Source: an uncultured Christensenellaceae bacterium (GTDB taxonomy: Bacteria; Bacillota; Clostridia; Christensenellales; Borkfalkiaceae). Taken from it: 29,425 nt of DNA. Of the stretch, positions 9,079 to 16,886 are shown one piece after another. The stretch spans positions 1 through 29,425 of the forward strand of contig CAJUOI010000026.1 of assembly GCA_910588615.1 (NCBI GenBank), read 5' to 3'. The notes beneath the pieces are model-generated. The model ran no database searches. It saw only the letters and a list, made by a program, of their open reading frames with translations, and was not told the DNA's origin. Each line of letters starts with the position of its first letter. Within the stretch, counting starts at the first letter, position 1. The position numbers and the translations under genes are program-made.

Positions 9079-10041
9079 TCACATATCCTCCACTTCTAAA
9101 ATCCGCTTTTTAATGAGGAATACCGAGGGAATCATCATGATGATGAACAGCATCCAGCTCATCACCGAAGCATAACCCATGTTGGAAAACTGCATCCCTT
9201 CGATATAGATGTAATACATGACGGTAAGTCCCGCATTGTTTAAGCCCGCATTTCCGTCCCAATCTGCGGGTGCCATTATTTTCGCCGCGTCGAACGTGGT
9301 AAGCCCCGCCAAAATACCCGCAAGCAACAGGAAGAACGTGATCGACGAAATCCCGGGCAGCGTAATATATCGGAATTTCTGCACTGCGTTTGCGCCGTCC
9401 AAATCTGCTGCTTCGTATAGGGACGGACTGATTGCCTTAAACGACGAACAGTACATTACAATGCCGTAACCCGGAGCCTGCCATATAATAGAAATAAAGA
9501 TGGCAAGCGTCAAAGTATAGGGGTTGTCGAGATTGTTATACCAATTGATATCCAGTCCTAAAACGGTATTGATCACGCCCTCTATCCCGAAGATATTGTT
9601 CCACATAATCGAAACCGCGACCGTCGAACAGATATATGGAACGAAATATAACGTTTGGAAAAGCCGCGTCCCCTTTACGTTCTGGCTTAAAAACGCCGCC
9701 ATTAAGAGCGCGATTGCAAGCGATACAAATTGCGCGCACGCCAATATGAGCGTGACCTTGATTGCCTGCAACAGCTTCGGATCGGTAAAAAACCTTGCAA
9801 AATGCGCGAAATCGTTCCAAACCATCGTTTCAATCTTGTTATACTTCATATCGGAAAACATTGCCAAGATTGAAATAACAAGCGGAAACCCGCTGAACAG
9901 CAGAAACCCGAGAAGCGGAATCCCCGCGCCGATCCAGCAAAACAGGTAAGTACGGTTAAACTTTTTCTTTTTCGGTTTCCCGTTTTGTGTTTCCGCGCTT
10001 TTCTCTGCGGGAACGGCTGCAAAAGAAACTTGCTCTTTCAT
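9079..10041 (-). CDS. ABC sugar transporter permease (MalF type)
   Basis: This 320-residue membrane protein has a long cytoplasmic N-terminus rich in Lys (PKKKKFNRTY), then TM1 (LFCWIGAGIPLLGFLLFSGF) and further TM segments. The EAA motif is YEAADLDGANAVQKFRYITL. It belongs to the MalF/UgpA-type permease subunits for oligosaccharide import. Its start lies one base after the stop of the binding-protein gene (TGA-A-ATG), and its own stop is one base before the next permease start. This spacing makes the three transporter genes one translationally linked block. Confidence 0.93.
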   Translation of the reverse strand: MKEQVSFAAVPAEKSAETQNGKPKKKKFNRTYLFCWIGAGIPLLGFLLFSGFPLVISILAMFSDMKYNKIETMVWNDFAHFARFFTDPKLLQAIKVTLILACAQFVSLAIALLMAAFLSQNVKGTRLFQTLYFVPYICSTVAVSIMWNNIFGIEGVINTVLGLDINWYNNLDNPYTLTLAIFISIIWQAPGYGIVMYCSSFKAISPSLYEAADLDGANAVQKFRYITLPGISSITFFLLLAGILAGLTTFDAAKIMAPADWDGNAGLNNAGLTVMYYIYIEGMQFSNMGYASVMSWMLFIIMMIPSVFLIKKRILEVEDM

Positions 10042-10042
10042 T

Positions 10043-11839
10043 TCAGCCCCTCCCGTTCAGAACGATTTTCACTGCTCCTATTGCTCTGTCGGCTGCATCT
10101 TTTTTACTGCTTAAAAATCCGTCTATCGTCATATATCCCGCACGAAGCTGATTGTTGAACACGCCCGACCAATCCGTAACCCACTGACCGTTTTCAAAAT
10201 ATGCCCAGTCTCCGATTTCCCCGTGCGCCGAACCGTCTGCAAACGCCCAGTAATTTTTCGTCGCATCCACGGCGGAAAGATAATCTTCGCTCATTGCCAA
10301 AGAAGTCTGGTTGGGAACCATTCCCGTTTTGGCATAAATTTTCTGACCCTCCTCGCTTGCCGCCCAACGGATAAACTTCCAAGCGGCTTCATATTTTTCG
10401 GGATCGGAATTTTTCGGGATCGTAAGCGCGTCCGCGCTCGAAAATGCCGCGCGCCGTCCAATGATCGCAATGCCGTTTTCTTTTTTCAATTCGCCTGTAT
10501 AAGGAGAGCTGTCCCCCGCATACGTCGTTCCAATTACCTTTAAGTATTCGTTTGCAAACGTTTCTGCACCTTCGTAATAAACGCTACCGCCTGCATATTC
10601 GCGGTATTGCGTCGTCGGAGCAAAATCGTAATTCTGTTTATAATTAACATTCAAGGAAGTGATTTGCGATCCGTCGCTTGCAAGCATGGCGACTTTTCCC
10701 TTCAAAAGGCTTGCGGCGACATTATCCTCCGCAAATAAACCAATGCCGTATCCTCCCTGTTCTCCCTTCTGCGAGGAGGCGGGCGTCGAAAGCTTTACGA
10801 ATTCCTCCAATGCTTGCCGTTGGGAAGGAAGCTCGTAGAGCCCTGTTTTGTCCGAAATGAGTTTTTTATCTTCATAACGAACGATTTCACCCGCCGCATA
10901 ATGCGTTTCGCCTACCGTTATGCCGTCCGCCGCCGTTACGAGATAATTCTTTGCATCGTCCGCAACGGTAAATTCGTATTTCTCGCCGTTATAGCCGATA
11001 CAGTCGCCGCCGACCGACCAACCGTATGAGAACCACCAATGCGTGCCGCTACCGTATTCGGTGGTAGAATTCGGATTATACGCATCGTTCTTCGTAAAGC
11101 ATTTGGATAAATAACGGAATTCTTCCCAGTTCATCGGAATGCGGTTATTAAATACTTTGTATACCTGTTTCCCCGCAAGATTTTGAGAAGCCACCGCCCC
11201 CGCGCAGGGAGCCTGCGCTCCGTTCTCCGCCGTATACTCCGCATAGCCGTGCGGTTGTAAGTTCGGATACGTTTCGGCAAGCTTTTCCTCTTCACAGGAA
11301 ATCACGCAAATATTCTGAGCCGCGAACGCAGGCTTACTGTAATAATAAATCATAGGCGTATTCCCGAACGGAATCCCCTGAAGCGCCGCGCCCTTTCCCG
11401 CCATACGTTTGCCCTGCGCGTTGTCCTGCGTGTCGAAACGGAAACGCTCGGTAAGCGTTGCGGGAATTTTTGCTTCCGAATATTCCCCCGGCATATCGTT
11501 ATAATAGCCATCCAAATCCAAAAAGAGATTTTCTATCGCAAATGCTTTGAAGTCTTCATCGCTGATCATCAGAACGCTCGGCGCATTATTAAACAGAGAG
11601 CTCTTATCGATTTGTTTCAGATTGTTTGTCTTGACCTTTACGCCATCTGTTACACCCTGACCCTTGTTATACGCCTCCGCGAGTTCCCGCATGATTTTGT
11701 TATCGCTGATGGAAGCGCTGTACCAAAATTCAATTTCTCCGTCTCCGACGTCTCCGCCGCAACCCGCCAAAGCTCCCGCCGCACCGACGCACATACACGC
11801 GCCAAGCGCAACCGCCAACAACTTCCCTGCCTTTCTCAT
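10043..11839 (-). CDS. Extracellular sugar-binding lipoprotein, ABC transporter family 1, unusually long
   Basis: This 598-residue lipoprotein has lipobox ALAGC (Cys27). After the lipidated Cys comes GDGEIEFWYSASISDNKIMRE, the usual first strand of MalE/UgpB-type solute-binding proteins. The C-terminal part (KYEAAWKFIRWAASEEGQKIYAKTGMVPN) is the family's closing lobe motif. Most members are 400-450 residues, so this one carries roughly 150 extra residues, seen in the middle as Tyr/Gly-rich segments and a loop around residues 280-360. RBS GAAGGAGAT is upstream. It follows the AraC gene by 56 bases with no good promoter in the gap, so it may be read through from araC or from a promoter inside its end. 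The substrate is probably a large or branched oligosaccharide (inference). Confidence 0.92.
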   Translation of the reverse strand: MRKAGKLLAVALGACMCVGAAGALAGCGGDVGDGEIEFWYSASISDNKIMRELAEAYNKGQGVTDGVKVKTNNLKQIDKSSLFNNAPSVLMISDEDFKAFAIENLFLDLDGYYNDMPGEYSEAKIPATLTERFRFDTQDNAQGKRMAGKGAALQGIPFGNTPMIYYYSKPAFAAQNICVISCEEEKLAETYPNLQPHGYAEYTAENGAQAPCAGAVASQNLAGKQVYKVFNNRIPMNWEEFRYLSKCFTKNDAYNPNSTTEYGSGTHWWFSYGWSVGGDCIGYNGEKYEFTVADDAKNYLVTAADGITVGETHYAAGEIVRYEDKKLISDKTGLYELPSQRQALEEFVKLSTPASSQKGEQGGYGIGLFAEDNVAASLLKGKVAMLASDGSQITSLNVNYKQNYDFAPTTQYREYAGGSVYYEGAETFANEYLKVIGTTYAGDSSPYTGELKKENGIAIIGRRAAFSSADALTIPKNSDPEKYEAAWKFIRWAASEEGQKIYAKTGMVPNQTSLAMSEDYLSAVDATKNYWAFADGSAHGEIGDWAYFENGQWVTDWSGVFNNQLRAGYMTIDGFLSSKKDAADRAIGAVKIVLNGRG

Positions 11840-11895
11840 AATTTATCTCCTTCACTTTTACTTCTCGTTTTCAAAACTTTCTGCCTTAAACTCAA

Positions 11896-12771
11896 CTAAC
11901 GAAACAACAATCCCTTTTCTTTGATCCACAAGAAGGGATCCTCGTCGGGCTTGCTTTTACGGTATTCCGTCGGTGTCATGCCCTTTATTCGCTTGAAAAT
12001 GCGCGAAAAATATTTTTCGTCATCGAATCCGGACCACATTGCCGCTTCCGAAGCGTTCATATCCGAGCTTAGCATTTTCTCGCACGCAATCGCAACCTTG
12101 TAAGCGTTGATATAATATACGGGCGACATTCCCATATGCTCCTTAAAAAGGCGCATCAGCGTCGGTACCGAAATACCGTTCTCCAAAGCAATCACTCGCG
12201 TGCTTAACTGTTCGCTTAAACAGTTGTTGTTAATGTAAATTAATATGTCGCGCATTAACCGCATCTTGTGCGACTTCACCTCCTGTCCGACAAACCTACC
12301 GTCAAGAAATTTGCTTAAAAGCAACACAAAATAAGCCGAACACCGAAGCTGTTGCGTTTGCCGCGCATCAAACGCATTCTGCAAATCCTTCATAAGCGCA
12401 ACGTAATCATCGAAATTAGTAATTTGTTGACAACAATTTTCTCTTGAAAATCCGCAAAGAGACAACAGTTGATCTAAATTATCCCCGTCAAATTCTACCC
12501 AAGTATAAGACCACGGATCCTTCGGATCGGGCTGATAACTGTATTTCTCGTTTTTATACAGTAAAAAGGAATAGCCCCTGGTTAACACATATTTTTTACC
12601 GTATTCCGTGATTAGCGTACCGCGCCCGAACAAAACGAAATGCAGTGAGTATCCGGGGCGAACGCAGTCAACGGTTTGTTTGCGCGGTGAGCAATGCTCC
12701 GTACTCACCTTTTTAATTTCAAACGTGCATTCACCGTTTTCTAAAATAGTATCTTTAATTGTAAAACCCAT
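11896..12771 (-). CDS. AraC family transcriptional regulator
   Basis: This 291-residue protein has an N-terminal cupin-like sensing domain (residues about 35-110; SLHFVLFGRGTLI, RGYSFLLYKNEKYSY) and a C-terminal double helix-turn-helix domain (about 172-272). The second HTH ends with the AraC signature GFDDEKYFSRIFKRIKGMTP. Such regulators usually bind a sugar and activate adjacent uptake and hydrolase genes, here the SBP-permease-GH31-GH43 operon directly downstream in the same direction. A good promoter lies upstream (12814-12842) and RBS GGGGAGAA precedes the ATG. Some Cys residues in the sensing domain (36, 106, 113, 114) are noticeable but of unknown meaning. Confidence 0.93.
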   Translation of the reverse strand: MGFTIKDTILENGECTFEIKKVSTEHCSPRKQTVDCVRPGYSLHFVLFGRGTLITEYGKKYVLTRGYSFLLYKNEKYSYQPDPKDPWSYTWVEFDGDNLDQLLSLCGFSRENCCQQITNFDDYVALMKDLQNAFDARQTQQLRCSAYFVLLLSKFLDGRFVGQEVKSHKMRLMRDILIYINNNCLSEQLSTRVIALENGISVPTLMRLFKEHMGMSPVYYINAYKVAIACEKMLSSDMNASEAAMWSGFDDEKYFSRIFKRIKGMTPTEYRKSKPDEDPFLWIKEKGLLFR

Positions 12772-12813
12772 AATTTCTCCCCTTTTATGCCTCTGAGTTT
12801 TACCGACGGTTTT

Positions 12814-12842
12814 ATTGTAGTGAATGAAATCATGACTGTAAA
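12814..12842 (-). promoter_or_regulatory. Sigma-A type promoter of the araC-headed operon
   Basis: On the minus strand TTTACA (12842-12837) is separated by 17 bases from TACAAT (12819-12814). This is close to the vegetative consensus, about 40 bases before the AraC start codon. It is the only good promoter found upstream of locus 1 genes. Confidence 0.7.
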
Positions 12843-12889
12843 TAACCGCCGATAAACTTGATTAAATCGTCCACCTTTTTCTTTAATTA

Positions 12890-12932
12890 TTATCAAAAAA
12901 AGAAAAACAAGACAAAAATTGTCTTGTTTTTC
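12890..12932 (-). terminator. Intrinsic terminator, minus strand
   Basis: A perfect inverted repeat has 14-base arms (12902-12915 and 12919-12932; core CAAGACAA/TTGTCTTG) and a three-base loop. On the minus strand the 3' arm ends in a run of T, one C, then seven more T. It lies between the candidate RNA gene and the araC promoter, so it insulates araC from upstream transcription. The arms are also A/T flanked on the other strand, so it could act in both directions. Confidence 0.8.
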
Positions 12933-12967
12933 TTAATATTTTAATAATATCGACTTCTCTGTAACAT

Positions 12968-13207
12968 AAAAATGCCGCCCCCTTTCGAGAACGACATCCC
13001 TATTTCATGCGGCTCTCGATATTGCTACATATCACCATTTCTCATAAAGGGAAATTGAGAGCTCACACTACAAGGCGTAGTATGTCCCTTTATGAGTTTA
13101 TTTCTGCTCCAAGTTAGGTCTTAACGATATGGAGCAAGAGATTATCTCTCGGTTGTATAAATCCATTACAGGCGAAAGATATTTCTTTTCGTTATTTACT
13201 TTAAACT
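12968..13207 (-). ncRNA. Candidate free-standing structured RNA, about 240 nt
   Basis: No ORF longer than about 22 codons fits here, yet the minus strand has promoter, structure and terminator in order. Arms (plus-strand coordinates) are: 13105-13111 with 13130-13136 (TGCTCCA/TGGAGCA); 13041-13052 with 13085-13096 (12 perfect pairs, CTCATAAAGGGA/TCCCTTTATGAG), carrying an inner 8-bp stem 13064-13071/13077-13084 with one G-U pair; a 5-bp hairpin GATAT/ATATC; and TCGAGA/TCTCGA interleaved with GCCGC/GCGGC, an H-type pseudoknot, followed by TTTTT at 12972-12968. The long stem has an 11-nt one-sided bulge containing GCTCTC (minus-strand sense). I do not recognise the family. raiA-motif RNA or 6S RNA are candidates to test, not identifications. 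Confidence 0.6.
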
Positions 13208-13213
13208 GCGTTA

Positions 13214-13258
13214 ATTATAGCACAAACAAAACTAAAAATAAAGCAACTGTCTGTTGCT
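13214..13258 (-). promoter_or_regulatory. Extended -10 promoter of the candidate RNA, with upstream inverted repeat
   Basis: On the minus strand the sequence TGCTATAAT (perfect -10 with extended TG) occupies 13222-13214. There is no good -35 at 17 bases, but TTGCTT sits 21 bases upstream, as extended -10 promoters tolerate. That TTGCTT lies in a hairpin-forming repeat AGCAAC/GTTGCT (13242-13247 and 13253-13258), which could be a protein-binding site. The expected transcription start is near 13207. Confidence 0.6.
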
Positions 13259-13403
13259 ACGTACCAAACTATTCGATAAAAAGTATAGTAAATAAGCAAT
13301 TAAATTAAGCTATACGTTGGAAAAAACTCTTGCATATTCTTGCATAAGAATTTTATAGTTTTGCTATTCGCTTTTATCTAGTATTCAACATTTTTAAAAT
13401 CTG

Positions 13404-13443
13404 TCCCCCACTGTCCTCACCAAAAAACGGCGGGGGATTTTTT
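13404..13443 (+). terminator. Intrinsic terminator, plus strand, no assigned gene
   Basis: TCCCCC (13404-13409) pairs with GGGGGA (13432-13437), extended by three more pairs beyond one mismatch, and is followed by six T (13438-13443). The U-tract exists only on the plus strand, although no plus-strand gene precedes it. A possible short transcript from the TTGCAT/TATAGT promoter-like site near 13331-13360 would end here. Confidence 0.65.
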
Positions 13444-13592
13444 ATTTGCTATGGGAGAAATGTGAACTACCCGTTGTGCAAGAGCGAACTCCAATTTTTT
13501 CCTTTCGTTTGGGGCATCGTAGCACAGGGTTCGCGGAAGTAAACGGCTCCCGAAAAATATGCTTTGACTTTTTAACCGAACTTTATATCTTT

Positions 13593-13628
13593 AACACCGA
13601 GCTTTTCAGTTCGGTGTTTTTTCTTTTT
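13593..13628 (+). terminator. Intrinsic terminator, plus strand, no assigned gene
   Basis: AACACCGA (13593-13600) pairs with TCGGTGTT (13611-13618) around a 10-base loop and is followed by TTTTCTTTTT. It has the form of a strong plus-strand terminator. The opposite strand lacks a T run, so it is not the terminator of the minus-strand GH32 gene. Confidence 0.75.
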
Positions 13629-13820
13629 ATGCAATTTTTTCGTCCGCCCGTTGACTTCCGGTTTTTACCCTTTAGCAAACTGCGAGCAAACTCACCCCTG
13701 CGGAGGAAGATTTATGAGAAACAAATATTAAGGAATAAAGGGCAACAAGCATAAAAATATCCTTCCAAAAAAGCTTTGTTTTCACCCGCTGTTGACCTCT
13801 TTCCCCAAGGGATCTACCAT

Positions 13821-16805
13821 TCAACGTTGACTATTCTTCTTAATCAAAAAATATCCTCCTACGCCGACCACCGCACATACCAGAACAAAACAAAGACAAA
13901 CGATACTCACGGTTTTAGAATTGTTCACCGCCGACATATCACGAACGGAAAGAGCTATATTTGTATCCGCTCTGCCGTTTGCAGAATAGATGGTAATGGA
14001 ATTGTCTCCAAGTTCCGCATTGGCTATTTCCTCTTTTTCAATCTTCAATAAGCGACCGTCCTGTATGAAGCTAACTTCATTTCCGCCTATCAATACTTTG
14101 CTTACAACCGTATCTCTTGACAGAGTAAGTGTGATACCCTCGTCAGTATAGATTTTCTCCTTATCCGCCATAACCGTAACAGAGGTAAAAGAAGTTCGCA
14201 CGGAATATTCGAACGAGCCGAGCGACGTATTGATTTTGAAGTTATACGTTGTTCGACCATATAACGAAAGTAAATACTCTTCTTTCAATACAAACGCACC
14301 GTCGGCAAACGTATAATCACTGCTTCCTAAAATTGCGCCGGAGTCCGTAAGATTGAGAACACCGTAAATTTCACAACCGCCTAAATACAAACCATTCTCC
14401 TGCGTCATGTTCATAAATATGATATTATTTACCGTAACGGCGGCGTTGTATACATTCAGTCCGACTCTTCCGCCGCTATAATCGTTAAGTTCATAGATGA
14501 TGCTCGGCTGTTTCGCTCCGTTTACATATATGCTCACCGTATTTTGAATAATCCCTACGGAAAGCGTAAACTGCTCGCCCGCCTTGAAGTAGTAATCGGC
14601 TGTCGTAAGATCGCCCACGCCCGAACGCCAAAGCTTGAGCTTGTTCTCAGCCGTATCGGCAGTGACGACCCAATATCCCGTATAATTATCGCTAACGCCG
14701 AACACAAGCGCCGCCGCCTGCGCAGAAGCGTTTTCGGGCGTAAAAGTAGCCGAGTAGTAGACATCTGTGCCAGCCGATTCGGAGAACAGGAAGGCATCTG
14801 AATCCCCCGTAGAGAAATATAACCCATCCTCTTTTACATAGGATGTTCCGCCCCACTTGATAGGATAAATAACATCGCTCATAAGTCCTTTCTCATGAAC
14901 GTATACGTTCATCCATTTGATTTCTACCCCGCCATACCTAACCCGAATGTTTGCAGCACCGTTATATGCTTTTAATGCTTTCAATGTTGCACGTGCGCCG
15001 TCCACGGTCAATTCGAAAATCCGTTCTTCATTGTTTACTTCTTCAAATGTTACCTTATCGGGATCAAATTCTCCGAATGAGAACACGGCAATTTCGCGCT
15101 CTTCGCCAACGTTAAGGTGTGCATCGCTCATCGTTACAAAGATATCGCCCTCTTCGTTCACTCCGCCAATAATATCGTTCATGGCATATACGGTTACCGT
15201 AACGGGATTATCGGCGTCCGCCGTTAAACTCATTGCGTCCGAGCCCGCCGACGGGAACACCGCCGAGAAATAGCTCGCCCTGCCGCCGCTTGCAAAGACG
15301 CTGATAAATCCTCTGTCGAGGAGGATTCTCAAATTGAGTTTCCCGTCGATCAGCGGCGCACACGCCGTATAGGGCGTTTTGTAGAGCGTGGTTTCTCCCG
15401 CAAGTAAAGAGCTCTGCGAACGGTCGAGCGTGAGCATTTCCGTTGCCCAATCGTAAGATAGCACAATTTTTTCCCGTTCGGATACGCGCAGTAAAAGCGT
15501 TGCTTCCGATGCCTCGCTGTTTTCAAAATCAAGCGAAATTTCCAAATCAGCTACCGAAGCATTGATTCCCGAAAGGGCATTCTCTCCTTCATACAAAACG
15601 CCGTCGAACGATTTCAACGTTCCATTCCGCAAATCCGCATAACCATCTACCGGCGTTCTCGTTAGCACGTATTCGCCGTTTTCGCGAGTAAGATTTAACT
15701 GAGTAATTACCGTCATTCCACCGTTGTAGTTCCTTCGGAACGACTCGTAATCCCCGACCGTTTTCCAACTCGCCGACCAACTCACGCCATACACGCCGTT
15801 ATCGGGAGAATTGTTGAAGGACTGAAACGCGTAACTGTCGATGCCCTCGCTCAAACGGGTGAGCGGCGTTTCGCCGATAAATAAACCGTTTGTATCGAGA
15901 TGCCCCACAACGTAATATTCCGCAGGATAATAAGTATCTTCCCTCGTCGTGCCGTTATAGATATGACTATTCTCTTTATCTTCCGGAGAACAAATAAGAA
16001 CGTACTTTTCTTCCGTACCGATATAATAGCGGGATAAATCGGGGCATTCTCCCCAATAACCCGTTTCGCCGAGATACTCCCATTCCGTTAAGTTGTCGGA
16101 GGCATACATACGGATAGAACCGCCGCCCACCGACATAAGCCATTTCCGATGCGTCTTGCTCCAAAAAACTTTGGGATCTCGGAATTCGCCGTCTCCTATG
16201 CCGCCGTCGTCCTTCGCGCCGAGAATTTCGCCGTAGATTTCAAAGCTCGTGCCGCCGTCCTTGCTGTAAGCGAGAATCTGACGTTGCCCGCCCGCCTCGT
16301 CAAGCGGTTGCGTCAATACTGCTACGATACCGTGTCCGCGCACCACCTTCCCCGTACTTGCGTTTGTATCGAAAAATCCGCTCGTATTGTTCTCATCGTA
16401 TACGGCGCTACCCGAGAACATCATTGCGTAATAATTACCCTCTTCATCGTATTGATAAGCGGGAATCGCAACGGGCTGTTCCTCCCAATGGATCAAGTCT
16501 TCGCTTGTGGCGTGCCCCCAACTCATGTCGTCCCACCACACTTTGGTGCTTTGCGTTGATTCATTCCATGTATACTGATAGTACATATGCCAAACGCCGT
16601 CGGCATAAACAAGTCCGTTGGGGTCGTTATTCCAACCGCGAAGTGCGGAATAGGAAAGTCGGTTTCGATACCCCTCACCGTAATCGGTATTCTCCGAAGC
16701 AAAAGCAGTAATCGCTCCTGCCGGCATGATGCCGAAGAAGAACGATACCGAAAAGATTAAAATGAGAAGGACTGCCGCAAAGGATTTTAATTTGAATGAT
16801 TTCAT
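13821..16805 (-). CDS. Secreted, C-terminally anchored GH32 enzyme (fructanase/levanase/inulinase type)
   Basis: The frame opens at 16922, but I place the start at 16805 (ATG, residue 40 of the longer frame): a GGGGAGAA ribosome site precedes it and the protein then begins with a proper signal peptide (FAAVLLILIFSVSFFFG). The longer version would overlap lacI and its operator. The product is 994 residues. The GH32 triad is present: nucleophile Asp61 in GWNNDPNG, Asp210 in FRDP, acid/base Glu253 in GECPD. The GH32 beta sandwich follows (ISVFASGGRASYFSA), then a concanavalin-like domain (about residues 680-840), beta domains, and a terminal TM helix with the positive tail LIKKNSQR. There is no LPXTG motif, so it is held by the TM helix. 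It probably degrades fructan at the cell surface. It is divergent from lacI across a shared operator. Confidence 0.92.
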   Translation of the reverse strand: MKSFKLKSFAAVLLILIFSVSFFFGIMPAGAITAFASENTDYGEGYRNRLSYSALRGWNNDPNGLVYADGVWHMYYQYTWNESTQSTKVWWDDMSWGHATSEDLIHWEEQPVAIPAYQYDEEGNYYAMMFSGSAVYDENNTSGFFDTNASTGKVVRGHGIVAVLTQPLDEAGGQRQILAYSKDGGTSFEIYGEILGAKDDGGIGDGEFRDPKVFWSKTHRKWLMSVGGGSIRMYASDNLTEWEYLGETGYWGECPDLSRYYIGTEEKYVLICSPEDKENSHIYNGTTREDTYYPAEYYVVGHLDTNGLFIGETPLTRLSEGIDSYAFQSFNNSPDNGVYGVSWSASWKTVGDYESFRRNYNGGMTVITQLNLTRENGEYVLTRTPVDGYADLRNGTLKSFDGVLYEGENALSGINASVADLEISLDFENSEASEATLLLRVSEREKIVLSYDWATEMLTLDRSQSSLLAGETTLYKTPYTACAPLIDGKLNLRILLDRGFISVFASGGRASYFSAVFPSAGSDAMSLTADADNPVTVTVYAMNDIIGGVNEEGDIFVTMSDAHLNVGEEREIAVFSFGEFDPDKVTFEEVNNEERIFELTVDGARATLKALKAYNGAANIRVRYGGVEIKWMNVYVHEKGLMSDVIYPIKWGGTSYVKEDGLYFSTGDSDAFLFSESAGTDVYYSATFTPENASAQAAALVFGVSDNYTGYWVVTADTAENKLKLWRSGVGDLTTADYYFKAGEQFTLSVGIIQNTVSIYVNGAKQPSIIYELNDYSGGRVGLNVYNAAVTVNNIIFMNMTQENGLYLGGCEIYGVLNLTDSGAILGSSDYTFADGAFVLKEEYLLSLYGRTTYNFKINTSLGSFEYSVRTSFTSVTVMADKEKIYTDEGITLTLSRDTVVSKVLIGGNEVSFIQDGRLLKIEKEEIANAELGDNSITIYSANGRADTNIALSVRDMSAVNNSKTVSIVCLCFVLVCAVVGVGGYFLIKKNSQR

Positions 16806-16827
16806 ATTTTTCTCCCCAAAAATCAGT

Positions 16828-16855
16828 TTGTGATTTTTTAGTTTCGTGTTATAAT
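16828..16855 (+). promoter_or_regulatory. lacI promoter
   Basis: TTGTGA (16828-16833) and a perfect TATAAT (16850-16855) are separated by 16 bases, 31 bases before the LacI start codon. The operator starts at the next base, so a bound repressor would cover the transcription start. On the opposite strand TATAAC overlaps the same A/T segment and could be the -10 of the divergent GH32 gene, with no clear -35. Confidence 0.7.
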
Positions 16856-16875
16856 TAGGTGAAACGATTGCCATA
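16856..16875. promoter_or_regulatory. Predicted LacI-family operator, site A
   Basis: The 20-bp sequence TAGGTGAAACGATTGCCATA has a central CG and imperfect dyad symmetry. Its right half is an exact TATGGCAATC on the other strand, matching the half-site TATGNNAANC of the two sites at 28054-28073 and 29075-29094. The position, between the divergent lacI and GH32 genes and just after the lacI -10, fits autoregulation plus control of GH32. Confidence 0.75.
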
Positions 16876-16886
16876 TAGAGGTACCC

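Larger units (their letters stand above)
13259..13820. other. Intergenic stretch without a convincing protein gene
   Basis: This AT-rich stretch lies between the RNA candidate and the end of the GH32 gene. It contains an inverted repeat GTATAG/CTATAC (about 13283-13315), a short direct repeat of TTGCAT (around 13330-13345) followed by TATAGT at promoter spacing on the plus strand, and two plus-strand terminators described separately. A 102-codon frame on the plus strand (13446-13754, TTG start) runs straight through a terminator hairpin and has no ribosome binding site, so I do not call it. No tRNA or CRISPR repeat is seen. Confidence 0.5.

Noticed and set aside
12975..13020. Resemblance of GAGAGCCGCATGA with downstream TTCTCGAAAGGGG to group II intron end sequences
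   Set aside because: There is no reverse transcriptase, no domain V consensus and too little length; the resemblance is short and explained by the local pseudoknot.
13446..13754. 102-codon plus-strand frame in the intergenic region
   Set aside because: It uses a TTG start without a ribosome site and reads through a strong terminator hairpin; composition is not protein-like.
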